Assembly (NCBI GenBank): GCA_001599935.1
Contig: BCIJ01000015.1
Location: forward strand, 507,469-529,184
DNA: 21,716 nt
DNA from: Holtermannia corniformis
Taxonomy: Eukaryota; Basidiomycota; Tremellomycetes; Holtermanniales
Direction: 5' to 3'
Shown here: piece by piece, positions 1-9,491 of the stretch
Numbering within the stretch: the stretch's first letter is position 1
Layout: every line of letters begins with the position of its first letter
Notes under the pieces: model-generated
Told to the model about the DNA's origin: nothing
The model's input: the letters and a program-made list of their open reading frames with translations, nothing else
The model's database searches: none
Made by a program: the position numbers and the translations under genes

Positions 1-456
1 GATCAGGTCGACGGACTGCTTACTGTTAGCACCGATCCGACCGCAGTACAAGCTCTCACTTAGTTTGACTTTCTTGTTCGCAGTAATCTTACGCCAAGCC
101 GCGTAGGCTTCCTTGGTTGCCCTCTGCCAGGCTTTGAGCGCGTCGTCACTCATCGGATTACCAAGTAGAGCTGCATTGTCGGCAGGCGCCGTCCATCGAT
201 CCGGGTGATTTTTTAGATGCATCTGCAGCGTCTGCAGGCACGATTTCCACGACCCAATTTGGCTGGCGAGGTCGTGGTCGGTGTTGGCGTGGAACTGAGT
301 GACGTCCTGAAAGCCATAGACGCGCTGCAACTCTGTATGAAGACGTCAAGGAATGCATTCAGATCGAGATGCATGATAGGACGTACCAGGCAACGAAAAG
401 CGCCATTCCAGGAGCAGCACTTGTTGCTCCAGCTCTCGAGCTTCCTTGCCACTCAT
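1..456 (-). CDS. Unknown gene, 5' part only (runs off the left edge)
   Basis: I do not recognise this protein. The model starts at the ATG at 456 (A at -3). Exon 1 is 387-456 and encodes MSGKEARELEQQ and 11 more residues. A 54-nt intron (333-386) has donor GTACGT and acceptor TACAG. The next exon runs without a stop from 332 to position 1, giving 134 visible residues with no C-terminus. The second exon is rich in Trp, Lys and Ala and looks helical. No catalytic motif, signal peptide or membrane segment is visible. The opposite strand also carries a 110-codon frame (217-549). I prefer the minus strand because the intron keeps phase and the frame is open to the window edge. Position 456 could be an internal Met if an earlier exon exists. 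It could be a host gene or part of a mobile element. Confidence 0.4.
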
Positions 457-956
457 CCTGTCGGTCTGCAGCTGATGTCTTTGGTGGTTGAGGTGGTTGT
501 ATGCACTGCTGCAAGTCCAGCCAGCGTTCACGGCTTGAGGGACGGCTAACCCCTCTCGGCGTTACGGCGTTTTCTTGCTTTCAAGCGCAGTCTTTTACTG
601 CGCCAAAAACGGATGCCAGGAAAGCGCAGCCATCACGAAACCAGCAGTATTGTACTGTCTGACAAGCCCCCGAAGTATCAAGAGACGCAGACATGTTACG
701 GATTTTACGGAATCCGTCACGTCCGTAAAGAGGGTTTTTTGGCTTGACGGATTACGGATTCCGTACCGTCCGTCATTGACGGATCCGTCTGTTACGGATT
801 TCAAAGGCTACGGATCCGTATGACAGATTATGTAAGCAAAAATCCGTCGACGGATGCCCTGTAGTACAGGTGCATCTCAATGGCAAATTACAATCACGCC
901 TGTTGCCACCGGTCTTCGAAGTGCAGCGTCAGCGATGACGAGCGGCCCTGACCCAC
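457..956. other. Gene-poor stretch
   Basis: There is no supported gene between the start of the edge gene and the visible end of pseudogene A3. The only structure I see is the ACGGAT/TCCGTA repeat cluster at 696-855. The expected third exon of A3 should lie just below 920 but cannot be found. The A3 copy seems to break off between about 860 and 940, where the repeats begin. Confidence 0.5.
696..855. repeat. Left cluster of ACGGAT/TCCGTA short repeats
   Basis: About ten copies of ACGGA or its complement TCCGT are packed into 160 bp, including the palindrome ACGGATCCGT more than once. One 20-bp stretch, 746-765, recurs in inverted orientation at 1854-1873 with one mismatch. A similar, shorter cluster lies at 1801-1873. 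Dense short direct and inverted repeats at two borders about 1.1 kb apart suit the ends of a small DNA transposon or MITE-like element, but no transposase or target-site duplication is visible. It could also be local repeat expansion. Confidence 0.5.
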
Positions 957-1428
957 CTGTCGGCAAAGCCCACGCGAGACGGCGCATCGAGCGAGGACGT
1001 TGACCGCGTACGGGTGTGCATGCTCAACCGTCTCGCACGGTCGCCATTGTGATCCAATTGTTATGATCCCAGACTGTTGACGAGCTGAGTGGCTTGACGA
1101 GGCGTCGCGACGTGGTTTGTGCGCTCGAGATTCTTTAAAATGGCTTCCCAGGTCTGTCGTCAGCATCGCTCGGCGCCTCCCAAACTCACGGGCTCCATCA
1201 AGATCTCGTATCTCGCCTGGATCACTTCGGCCGTCGGGACAAGCTGCGACAAGTGGTATTGGAGCATGCGGATGTGATCCTTGGTGAGTCGCTCGCTGGC
1301 GTACGCGGATCGTCGCAGCGGCTCTTTCAATTGCCTCAATGCCGCAAAGTGACTGCGCTCGATGGTCAAGGGAGAGGCAAGAATTGGGCCGTGATCTCCG
1401 CCTGGGATAGTGTTGTGGAAATGGGCAT
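957..1428 (-). pseudogene. Family A copy A3, decayed and 3' truncated
   Basis: This is recognised by alignment with A4 and with intact A1 and A2. Exon 1 is 1190-1428. It shares IERSH, a YHL-x-QL block and RY-xx-LME with A4, but is 239 nt against 240 in A4. The missing base lies near 1364-1370 and shifts the frame, so the ATG at 1428 reads into a stop. Intron 1 is 1154-1189, 36 nt, the same size as in A4. Exon 2 (957-1153) aligns as NHVAT...LVNSLG...W-P...AVSRGLC. It contains an imperfect 14-bp direct duplication around 1045-1072 that brings in a stop. A splice donor follows at 956, but the last exon is missing and the ACGGAT repeat cluster starts instead. Like A4, it lacks about 45 residues found early in exon 2 of A1 and A2. 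It is non-functional as read. Confidence 0.7.
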
Positions 1429-2031
1429 GTTGGTGGTTGTCGGTGATTGCGCCACTGGGGCGAAGACTGCCATCTCGGGGGTTGTCTCGGCTTCAGTACT
1501 TGGACAGGTACTCTGCGCTGAATGACCTGCACTACGGGCGTGGCAAAATCTGCACCNGCTGGCCCTGTCAAGCCGTTTGATCAGTAGCGCGATGAGCTTT
1601 GCCTGTCACGTCAGCTACAGTCGCATGTTGTAAGTGCGGGTCTCGTCGCACTGTCCACGCGCGGCTACATGTTCGAGCAGCTCGACGAGACAGTCTTGGT
1701 CGACGGATTCGGCGGTTTCATGTGTGGCTGCTGACATGGATGTGTGTTTTCCCAGATGGGTGAGACTAGCTTCTGACGTGTAAGGACCTGCACCGTCGCG
1801 TCCGTCTCGTTAGGAAATCCGTAAATCCGTATCGTACGGATCCGTATATCTGTTACGGAGTCCGTAATCCGTCAGAGGTTTTCAGGCTATAGGTATGATA
1901 GACGATACTGGCCGGCTCTGTGTTCGGATCGCAGCGCTTCAATGTCATTTTTGGGAAACAAGTGGCCGGCGATGCAGTGTCATGCATCCAAAGGCCAAGC
2001 GCCTCTATGCACAACAGCAAGGTATGAACCC
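1429..2031. other. Gene-poor stretch
   Basis: I see no supported gene. The stretch contains an ambiguous base near 1557 and the right-hand ACGGAT/TCCGTA repeat cluster at 1801-1873. Open frames here are short and show no similarity to the A or B families. Confidence 0.45.
1801..1873. repeat. Right cluster of ACGGAT/TCCGTA repeats, inverted relative to left
   Basis: Six or more TCCGT/ACGGA units lie in about 70 bp, with one ACGGATCCGT palindrome. Positions 1854-1873 are the reverse complement of 746-765 except for one base. The order of sub-motifs (GACGGATTACGGA, then ACGGATCCGT, then ACGGATTT), read on the minus strand here, matches the plus-strand order in the left cluster. Pseudogene A3 lies between the two clusters. 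Confidence 0.5.
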
Positions 2032-2781
2032 TCAAGGCCTCTTCGCGCAGTTATGCACGACTGCGTCAATGTCGCCCAACTGTATCTCAAACGGATCAGA
2101 CTACGACGACACACGATTAGCTCGTGATACACGTCTGTGTCTATTCCACTTACCGCCTTGCACCACCGTTGCGCAATGGCAACAGTTATCAGAGCGTTGA
2201 AAGTGGGATGATCGTTGGGCGGGATGTGAAAGGGCGTAAAAGGTTGCCACCCAGGCTTGAGCAACCTTACCAGGTTCAGCGCCACGTTGCGCGGGTCTAA
2301 CGGATGCACTGCGTCGTTGGCCACCAGGCGCAGCTTCTCCGCGGCGTGGTGGGCTTGAGCCGCGGTTGAACTGCCGGTGTACTTGGTAGACGCCAATGGC
2401 GGATAATTGAACAAGGGTACCGGTTTGCCGGACTGAGGGTCGACGAGGCGCAGAAAGTCCCAGACGCCTTTGAGGCCTAAGTCCAGAGTCTACCACACCA
2501 CCGGTCAGCTCCTTGATCGGACGTGGCCGTGTGCTCACCGAGGCCATGTGCGCGTCCAACACGCCTTGTTCAAGCCTGTACCAGAGCTCAAACAGGCGAC
2601 CGCTGGCGACGAGGGCATCGGCATCCTGCTTTGAAGGGGGAATTCCGGCATCCACATCTCTTTGAATGCTCTCGTGCCGTTGGAGAATGTCCTGGAGGAG
2701 AGATTCGGCTTCGCGGCATACAGCTTGTTTCGCTGACCCTGCCGTTGACGGTGGCGGCAATGAGAACGCTCGTCTCGACAT
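2032..2781 (-). CDS. Family A protein A1, intact (unknown function)
   Basis: I do not recognise this family from known domains. Three exons, 2539-2781, 2154-2489 and 2032-2100, all in phase 0, encode 215 aa. The introns are 49 and 53 nt. Intron 1 has donor GTGAGC, branch CTGAC and acceptor GTAG; intron 2 has GTAAGT, CTAAT and GTAG. The start at 2781 has context CCACGATG. The model is supported by A2, which has introns at the same two places and aligns in all three exons: GVWD-xx-RL-xDP, NYPPLAS-xxY, AHHAAEK, W-x-PF, an A-x-QRWC-x-A block, and a short last exon with DP-x-E-xx-L-xx-ID. No signal peptide or membrane segment is seen, so it is probably soluble and helical. It lies head to head with B1, with 201 bp between start codons, which suggests a shared promoter. 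A longer unspliced 242-codon frame exists but lacks this conservation. Confidence 0.78.
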
Positions 2782-2982
2782 CGTGGTAGATTGAGGGTGG
2801 TGGTAGACTGTTGGTGCTGGTACGCGCATACCTGCTCTGATTCTGTGAACGCCCGAGTCGCGTCACGGCCGGGGGTATTGACAACCTGCCCGCCACTAGT
2901 CGTCACTCACACGCGACCAATGCCCGCATTTCGCTTCCGAGACTTCGTTACAGCCCACTTGCTCAAACACCCAACGACCACG
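2782..2982. promoter_or_regulatory. Shared intergenic region of divergent pair A1/B1
   Basis: These 201 bp separate two oppositely directed start codons, so the 5' control elements of both genes must lie here or overlap the genes. A CCAAT pentamer is seen at 2917-2921, about 62 bp before the B1 ATG. No clear TATA box is visible. Bidirectional promoter function is inferred from geometry only. Confidence 0.4.
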
Positions 2983-3759
2983 ATGGCATTGACCAGCAAT
3001 CACACACTTGCGCTCGTTTGCGACGCTCTGCTCGGATTCGTGGCTGGGCTCTTGGTGGCCAAGATCCGAGGACTTGCTGTGAGTCACTGTTCCGTCTGAT
3101 ATCGGCATTGGCTAACGATCAGGAACCCGCGGTGTTGCCGACGGCGCAGAGCCAGGCAGTTGCAACGGTCCCCATAAAGGACTCGAAACGTGTCAGTCTC
3201 CACAAGACCCATGTACGACCCCCGCTGATCGCTGCAGCCCGGCTGGTCTGGCCCATTCGTCCCGGATCCGATGGACTTTTTTCATGCCTCTACCGAAACC
3301 CATTACGAGATTGATCGACACTTAAGCCAACTCGGTCGACTAGACTCACCTCTTGACGACAATGTGCGATTCCCGCGCGAGCGCGAAATGGGCGAAAAAC
3401 GTTTCGATGTTCTTGCCCAATATGCTTCGTACATGTTCCTCCGCTACGCCGAATACCGCGACAGTCTAATGTTCTGCTTTTTGGCAAAGGACGATCCGCG
3501 AAGGGTGCTCCTCGAACAGTACTCAAACAGGACTCTTATCGACCTGGCAACTGAGATGATGCCTTTAACGGACTATCTCGACCAGGTGGACCGGGTTTTG
3601 ATGGATACTGGCGATCCGGACGCTCTCGAGTCGATTCGACAACTTGATGTGTACCGACAGATCGAGGAGATGATTCCGCGAGGGTGAGTCTGTTTCTCAG
3701 ACGCGGCAAGGCTGACGAACAGGGGCGCGCATCTCCTTTACCGCGAGCCCACTGAATGA
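2983..3759 (+). CDS. Family B membrane-anchored protein B1, intact (unknown function)
   Basis: I do not recognise this family. Four exons (2983-3078, 3123-3191, 3238-3683, 3723-3759) encode 215 aa. The introns are 44, 46 and 39 nt, all GT-AG with CTAAC, CTGAT or CTGAC branch sites. Exon 1 is 32 codons, as in B2, and encodes a hydrophobic segment (about residues 8-27) followed by Lys and Arg. By the positive-inside rule this suggests an N-out anchor with the body in the cytosol. Exon 3 opens with PGWSGPFVPDPMDFFHA, the family signature, then an H-x-EID motif, FPRER and KDDPRR. The last exon adds GGAHLLYREPTE, matching NAH in B2 and B4. Reading on without the last splice gives a different tail that lacks this match. 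It pairs head to head with A1. The start is fixed by the match to the other B starts (AACGACC-ATG context). Confidence 0.78.
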
Positions 3760-4203
3760 CCGAGGCAGAGGTGGATAAATGATGCTACCAGTGAGGTAGC
3801 ACCGGTTTTGACCGTGATCTGAGAGGACTAGAAAGATGGACAGGACACACGGAGATCTATTACACGAGCTGGATGATATCTTATGCCTTGGGCGTGTTTG
3901 AACGGTGACGTGCACCCGATTGTGGTTCATGTCGTGCGGAGCGTCCGGGTGCTGATGCATTGGAACACGGGCTATAGAGTACAACCCTGCAGCGCCTCAG
4001 CCGGAGTCTTACGAGCCTGCTGATGGTGCTACGCATACAGACAGTGTGTGCAGCGTCCAACGGCCGCGAGAGAGCAGTGACAACTCCATGTCGTCCCAAC
4101 GCCGATCGACTTGGCGAGGCCCGTGCTTCATCAGACAGCCACCACCTCTTCTTACTCTACCGCTTCACTTGCGACAACACAGTAGAAACCTCATCCCATC
4201 GAG
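3760..4203. other. Intergenic, contains a segment shared with the B3 region
   Basis: No gene is supported. Positions 3854-3883 (GAGATCTATTACACGAG and on) resemble 10546-10575 downstream of the B3 duplications. In one frame both read EIYYTS followed by a hydrophobic stretch. The segment could be an old extra terminal exon of B genes or conserved 3' flank carried along by duplication. The rest (3900-4203) shows nothing I can assign. Confidence 0.4.
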
Positions 4204-5288
4204 ATGGCTGCTGACGTTGTTGATCAGCGACGCTCCCAAAAAACTGCACTCAACGCGGTAAAGACTGCGGCGGTCAAGACAAAGAACACCCAATCGAATG
4301 CAGACCCTGCCAACGACGGTCTCGACCCCACCGCCAACGGGTCCTCCTCCAACGAGGAATCGACCACCGCCGCCGCGACCGACCTTACGACGTCCGAACC
4401 AGCCGGTGAAACCGCCGTCGCCAACGAGGATTTCAAGCTCTCGTCGACAGACGAGAAAGATGCCGACCTGATGCTCGAAGCCGCTCGGCGTCTCGTCGAC
4501 GCAGAGCCAAAGCGCCAGACGGAAGATTACCAGCGCAAGATAGACGCCAGGCTGGAGTCGTTCTACTACCAGATCGACCAGGCGAATGCGACGCTGAGGA
4601 GAGAGGTGACGCTCCTCAAGGTCAATCCGAGGCACCGCTTGCTGCACCGACGCTGACTGACGCGCAACTCGGGAGGAAAAGGAAGCGCGCGACCCAGCGT
4701 ATTTTCCCGTACTCGCCCACTCGGCCTCCCATCTTCTCGCAAAGGCAAAGGCACCCACTACAAACCCTTCCAGCACCGATGCCTCCTTGCTCTAGCGTTG
4801 CGTGCGTTCAAGCGGTCGAAGTAGGCGCGATAATGACAATTGGCAGAAATCGTCAACGGCTTCGAGCGCTTCTTCGCCGAAGAGGAACAAAAACCCGAGG
4901 GCCAAGGCCAGAGAGAACCAGCGAAACGTCATTGCGCACCCGCACAATGATCTCGCGTCCTTCCTTGACTAAATTCTTCGTGAAATCGCCGCAATGCACC
5001 CTGGAAACCTCTACGTGCTCAAGGGGGCACTGCTGGGCATCGACCCACGGGTCGTTCGCGACATCCTCGAGGCACGTCAGGAAAGGCTCGAGACGACGGC
5101 GACGAGGCGATGACTGCCTTTGACCCTTTGGCGTGCGTCGAGCAGAATGCGAGGGCCGAAGCGCAGGCGCAGAATGGGAAGATGTCGGCCAAGGAGGCTG
5201 CGAGCAGGGCGGTTGAAGAGGGCAGCAGTGGGCCGATGACCCGCGCGAAGGCGCCGACAAGGCTAAGGCTCGTCGTGGCAACAAGTAG
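4204..5288 (+). pseudogene. Decayed gene of unknown function
   Basis: I do not recognise the product. Exon 1 (4204-4620, 139 codons) starts with MAADVVDQRRSQ. It has a Ser/Thr/Asn/Glu-rich disordered part followed by a charged helical part (KIDARLESFYYQ, LRREVTLLK). A probable 55-nt intron (4621-4675) joins it to EKEARDPAYFPVLAHSA. After that, good coding fragments continue but only across lesions: an in-frame TAG at 4793, a probable intron ending near 4855, a frameshift around 4912-4930 (between FFAEEEQKPEG and VIAHPHNDLASFLD), a TAA at 4970, and a change of frame near 5104 before EAMTAFDPLACVEQ and a lysine-rich end with stop at 5286. Several lesions in protein-like sequence make a pseudogene likelier than an intron-rich live gene. 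A short intact protein ending at 4795 (178 aa) is possible. Confidence 0.45.
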
Positions 5289-5372
5289 GGAATGCCGCTG
5301 GTAGATCAGACTCGGGATGTACAGTGATTGCTGTGATACCCAAATTTACAGCCGGCATGCGACCACTTGCCG

Positions 5373-6340
5373 CTACCAGATCCATTTCCCGTCAGCGCTG
5401 TCCCGGAGCACAACAGACAAACCTCGAGCTTTTTGATCTCCCAGCGGAGATGGCAGCCTTCGTCCTAAAGAGTGTAAGCCGCGTTCTGCGAGAGTCAGCC
5501 CCAATTGGCCAGCACGCACGTCAGCATCCAAAGTCGCTTGCATGAGACTGTCGAAGCCTCGGATCTCCGTCAGAAAATCGATGACCGCTTGTTTCTGTAC
5601 GGCATGAGTACGCTGGAGCACAGATTCGTGCGTACCATCAATTGCCTGAGTGGGTACGTGCGTTTCTGGCCGGCTCAGCGCGATCTCAACGGATCGAAAA
5701 CGTACCATGAATCCGATAGGAATCTCGATTCCATACAGCTTGGCACCACCAGTCGACGTGCATCTCGATTGCACGCTTCTTCGTGACCCAGATGCGCTCG
5801 AGCCACTTGTACGGTGTAGTGCTCTCCCAGATGTGAGGGTTCTCGGGCATCGCTCGCTCGTAAAAGTTGCTCGTCAGCGTACTATCGATAAGCCGCAACC
5901 CACTCGTCATATCCATTAGGGTCGGCCTCTGCAATCTCCTCTAGTGCATCGTCGATCCTATCGCGAACTCGGCTGCAGCGGTTGAATCGCTTGACGCAAG
6001 TTTGGTGCTGAAAGTCGTCCAGCTCGGCCTCGACTTGGTTCAGCTACTCTTCGCACCACTATGGGCGTTAGCAGATCCTCTGCAGTCTACGACGAACCTC
6101 TTGCACGAGGCCGAGTACGACGAGCTTTTGGCCAATGTTCATGGTGGATGGTGATGGCCGGTAACATCCCGGTGGCGACAAGCAAAGTGTCGCACTGGCC
6201 TCACTCGGTGCAACGAGCTCGACTGTTGTCATCATCTCATCCACCCACTGGCATCTTACACTCTGCACGACCTCTACACTTTGAGTTTGGGTGGACGTTT
6301 CGCGTTTCAGCAGCGTTTCACATTGCCTGTGCGATCTCAA
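5373..6340 (-). pseudogene. Degraded coding region, unrecognised
   Basis: The minus strand carries a chain of protein-like fragments in changing frames. They are 6068-6340, then a charged helical piece at about 5890-6050 (LNQVEAELDDF, RDRIDDALEEIAEADP, GYDEW), then a Trp-rich piece at about 5740-5870 (NPHIWEST, WLERIWVTKK, HVDWWC), then a frame to 5373. Some interruptions could be introns: CTGCTAACGCCCATAG at 6059-6074 looks like a branch point plus acceptor. Others are plain stops. No catalytic motif is recognised, and no similarity to families A or B is seen. It could be a decayed gene or a transposon remnant. Confidence 0.25.
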
Positions 6341-6511
6341 GCTTTGCGGTGCGATCTCACGACGAGAGTAACTCTCAATGAGAAAACCCGGTGGTGAGCT
6401 GTCAGCACTTGCGTGGATGCAGGTGAGTGCCGAGCAGATTGTCTTTGAACGGCCGACGAATACATTTCACAGTGCATCCCAATCAGACAATCAAACCCTC
6501 TTCACCGAACC

Positions 6512-7098
6512 TCACGAGCTCAACGACATGGCCTCAGGCCACGTCTGCCCGTCAATCATGCGCAGCTGGTCCTCAAAGCAGTCGTCCTGTAGTTGTAAGG
6601 TCAGGTCAAGCGGCTGCATTCCACATGTGGATGCAAGCGACGGGACACCGCAAACCGGACAAGGACGTCGAACCGATGTGGATCGGCGGGCTCGACCGTC
6701 TCGAATGGCTTCCAACTCGGTCCGAGGCTGTTGACGAGCAGCTGTGCGACGTGGCGACGTGTGGCGACGTGGTCCGTGCCTTCGATGTGCTCCTCGATGG
6801 CGCTCCAAGCGGCTTACTAGATCTTTCGTCAGCACCGAAGGATCAGTTCAAGACCCACCAGCTCCATCAGGAACGAGTACCGGGTGTCGATCGCACGCAT
6901 AACCAGACGGAGCTGCTCGAGGTGGTATGTCGGCTCGTCGACATCATCCCTGGTGAGTGTCTCGCCGGCTGCTACAGTTCGGCTGTTCCTCTCGAAGAGC
7001 TGCAGAGCACGATCGAGGTGACTGCGCTCGATGACGACGAGGACGGCGAGGATGCGGTCGGGAATGTTGACAAGGCGAGGTGCAAGGGGAATGGTCAT
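6512..7098 (-). pseudogene. Family A copy A4, disrupted by two nonsense codons
   Basis: By alignment there are three exons. Exon 1 is 6859-7098 (80 codons, ATG at 7098 in CACCATG context). Exon 2 is about 6625-6822, and exon 3 is 6512-6586. The last exon encodes 24 residues containing QLRMIDGQTWPEA, directly comparable to LQKIDPQTWEE in A2, which is also 24 residues. Exon 2 carries AQLLVNSLGPSWKPFETVE and FAVSRRL, close to A3. Intron 1 is 36 nt with the same GTGCTGACGA-x-AG end as A3. Where A3 reads Thr-Trp-Glu-Ala after the acceptor, A4 reads Ile-stop-stop-Ala (TAG, TAA). No other donor/acceptor pair keeps the frame. Like A3, it lacks the VWD...YP segment of A1 and A2. A 299-codon frame on the opposite strand (6427-7326) is its shadow. 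Confidence 0.65.
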
Positions 7099-8540
7099 GG
7101 TGGTGGTCGTTGCTGGGGGTTACACGACAGTAGCCACCCATGTCTCGGGTCCGCTTGGTGGCGGGGCATTCGTGACAGCCTCTCCACACTGGTAGATTCC
7201 TCTACACTGCTCGGCAGTGCAGCACTGCACCCATCTCTCGTCGATCGCTTGACATGTCCCTTGATTGTGCCAGCCTGCGACTTGTCAGCTGAAGCTGGAC
7301 CACGCGCACAACCTATTCTGCCGTAGGGGTCACACGCAGCTGCTCTTTCGGGTGACTCGGTCAGGCAGTCGATGGACAGTGTCGATATTCCGTCGGTCCG
7401 GCTGATGAAGGGGTACGCAAGTTGAATGCATGAGGCGATCTCTTGCCGACTGAATGGACCGATGTGTCGAGCTCGCGTGAGATTCAGAGCCACGTATGAT
7501 ACAGCAACTTTCAGTCAGTGTGTAGTACAGTACATGCGTTGCGTTATACATTGATAAGCTCATTTCGTGTGTGGGATGCAGCGCGCTGTCTGCGCACTAT
7601 AACCGGTACACTCATCCTCGAGCGCTGTCGCCGGTGATATCTGAAGACCGCTGCTCGTCGGCACTCATATGACATGACACTGCTCGTTGGCCTTGAGTGC
7701 ACAAAACATCTAGCAGTCAGCCGGAGCCACAACGACGCCTGCTGATGAGGCGGAAGCGGTGTGCACAAGTGCGCTTTGCCGGATGCACGAGACAGTCAGT
7801 CGCCTGGGCGACTCCGGCAGCGAGGATCTTCCATATACGGTGCTAGCTCTTTGAGCCGCCGTACTCGGACACCGTGCATATGCTCATTGTGTTCCTGCAG
7901 CGTGATCTCACCATGTCGCAGTATGAAAGCTACATGGAAGGACGGTAATATTTACAAAACGCGATGCACGCGTTGGAGCGGTCAAGTGCACTAGTACGCT
8001 GCATAGTCGTCGTTGGGACCGGTTGACGGTGCTACTGAGCATCTCAGCTGCTCCGATCGTTGAGTACATGCACCGCGTCTGCGACGCAGGCTTGGCAGGT
8101 CTCTGGTACCACAGCAGATTGTACCATGCCTTGCGTATGTCACCACGAGCCGCTGAGCAGCCGCAATCTCATATGCCCCACGGGCCACTCGGCATCTGGG
8201 CTTTGCTTCATGGGGGTTACACTTTTCCGCTGCAGCCCGAGTGTCTGCAGCCCGAGTGTGGCTGTGTGACACATCGTGCGATAGATGCTCTCAGCTCGTC
8301 ATGCTCGATCTGAGACTCTCACATACAACGTATGTATCTCTTTATACGCTACATGCAACAGCTCCCTTCCCCCTACAGCTTTTCAAGGTTGTCCCACACG
8401 ACCGCGTCAATCGAGTGGATGAGACTCGAGATCGTATCCACGCTGGCAACGCCCCGGTATCGCCACACCGACCACGTGACAGGTGAGCGCCGGTTGAAAT
8501 CAATAGCCGCGCCGCCATCAGTCCCTCAACCGCAACGACC
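7099..8540. other. 1.4 kb gene-poor gap between A4 and B2
   Basis: No gene is supported on either strand. Frames are short and lack A or B motifs; no GWSGPF-like block is present. Visible small features are an exact 15-bp tandem duplication (8230-8244 and 8245-8259, CTGCAGCCCGAGTGT) and a CACGTGAC octamer at 8473-8480, just upstream of B2. By analogy with A1/B1 and A2/B4, this gap stands where a short divergent promoter might once have been. Confidence 0.4.
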
Positions 8541-9351
8541 ATGGTGTGCATCAGCATCCAGACACTTGTCCTTATGACCGCGGTGGCCCTCTGCTGCTTA
8601 CTCTGGCTCTCTCACTACCTCTTGCGCAAGCTCAATGTACGTGGGTGGTCCGATCAGCGCTCTTGCTGACAGCGGCCAGTCAGCACGAGCGACGCGGTCA
8701 ATTCGGTCAAATGACGAAGTCCTGCCCTATACGTCAGAGAAACAGCCTGCAAGTACTCTGAAGAGCGTCCAATACGTGAGCGGGCAGGATATCTACTACG
8801 CTGGTCGTTGCTGACAGCGCAGTTTGGTTGGTCCGGTCCCTTTCTGCCCGATCCCATGGAATTCTACCATGCGCCTCCCGACATCCACTACGAGATCGAT
8901 CTGCAAATGCGCAAGCACGGCCATCCTATGTGGGACACGGCTTGCTACCCTCGGCAGCGGTGGCCCAATGAGAAATCTTCATCTATCTATACCGCCTACG
9001 CCTTCTACTCGCACGAACGCTACACCAGCTACCATTGGAATTTGCACTTCCTTCTACCTCTAGACGACCCTCGCCGAGCGATCCTACAGACGTTCACGTC
9101 CGATTTCTTTCAAACGATCAAGGACGAGATTTTCAAGACAATCGAAGTCTACCTCGAGCCATTGGAGAACGCTCGACGATCCGGCGATCCTGAAATCATC
9201 GAATACGTCCAGTCAGAAAACGAGTGGCGTGGCTGCGACGAGGCCGAGTTGAATCGGCGAATCGAGAGGGTGCGGCCGCGAGGGTTGGTCACTGTCAGCA
9301 CTGCTCGTACCATGCTGACATTTCAGCAACGCCCATCTACCGCACGTGTGA
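8541..9351 (+). CDS. Family B membrane-anchored protein B2, intact (unknown function)
   Basis: Four exons (8541-8636, 8680-8775, 8823-9283, 9327-9351) encode 225 aa. The introns are 43, 47 and 43 nt, each with a CTGAC branch. Phases are 0, 0 and 2, the same as B1. The start context is CAACGACCATGG. Residues about 6-25 are a hydrophobic anchor, followed by a basic stretch (LLRKLNSARATRSIRS), which suggests N-out topology. The body begins FGWSGPFLPDPMEFYHA, then H-x-EIDLQMRKHG, an aromatic stretch (Y/F/W-rich, about residues 103-125), LDDPRRA, and a C-terminal acidic/basic helix ending RVRPRG and NAHLPHV. It shares most blocks with B4 and fewer with B1. The nearest A copy (A4, 1.4 kb upstream, opposite strand) is a pseudogene. 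No catalytic motif is recognised. Confidence 0.8.
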
Positions 9352-9491
9352 GTGATCTCATTAGGGAGGCTTGGCAGACCAGTGATCACAGTTGATGATA
9401 TGCACAACTTGGCAGTCTCCACATTCCTCGCAACAGGCTGATCCACCGTCGCTGACATAAACGCCGACTTTGGCGCAAGACATCCACAACC

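Noticed and set aside
1160..1369. 69-codon minus-strand frame as a small intact gene
   Set aside because: It begins at a non-ATG codon inside A3 exon 1 downstream of the frameshift, and is part of the pseudogene.
2101..2829. 242-codon unspliced frame over A1 exon 1
   Set aside because: It reads through a good GTGAGC donor and loses the VWD, NYPP and QRWC blocks that A2 shares. The spliced three-exon model keeps them all in phase.
6427..7326. 299-codon open frame on the plus strand
   Set aside because: It lies antisense to A4, whose exons, intron size and last-exon motif match A2 and A3. The plus-strand translation shows no similarity to anything here and is best seen as a shadow frame.
7095..7493. 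Minus-strand frame with a VALNL block resembling A1
   Set aside because: The similarity to A1 (NVALNLVRL) is only a few residues and the flanks do not align, so it is probably chance.
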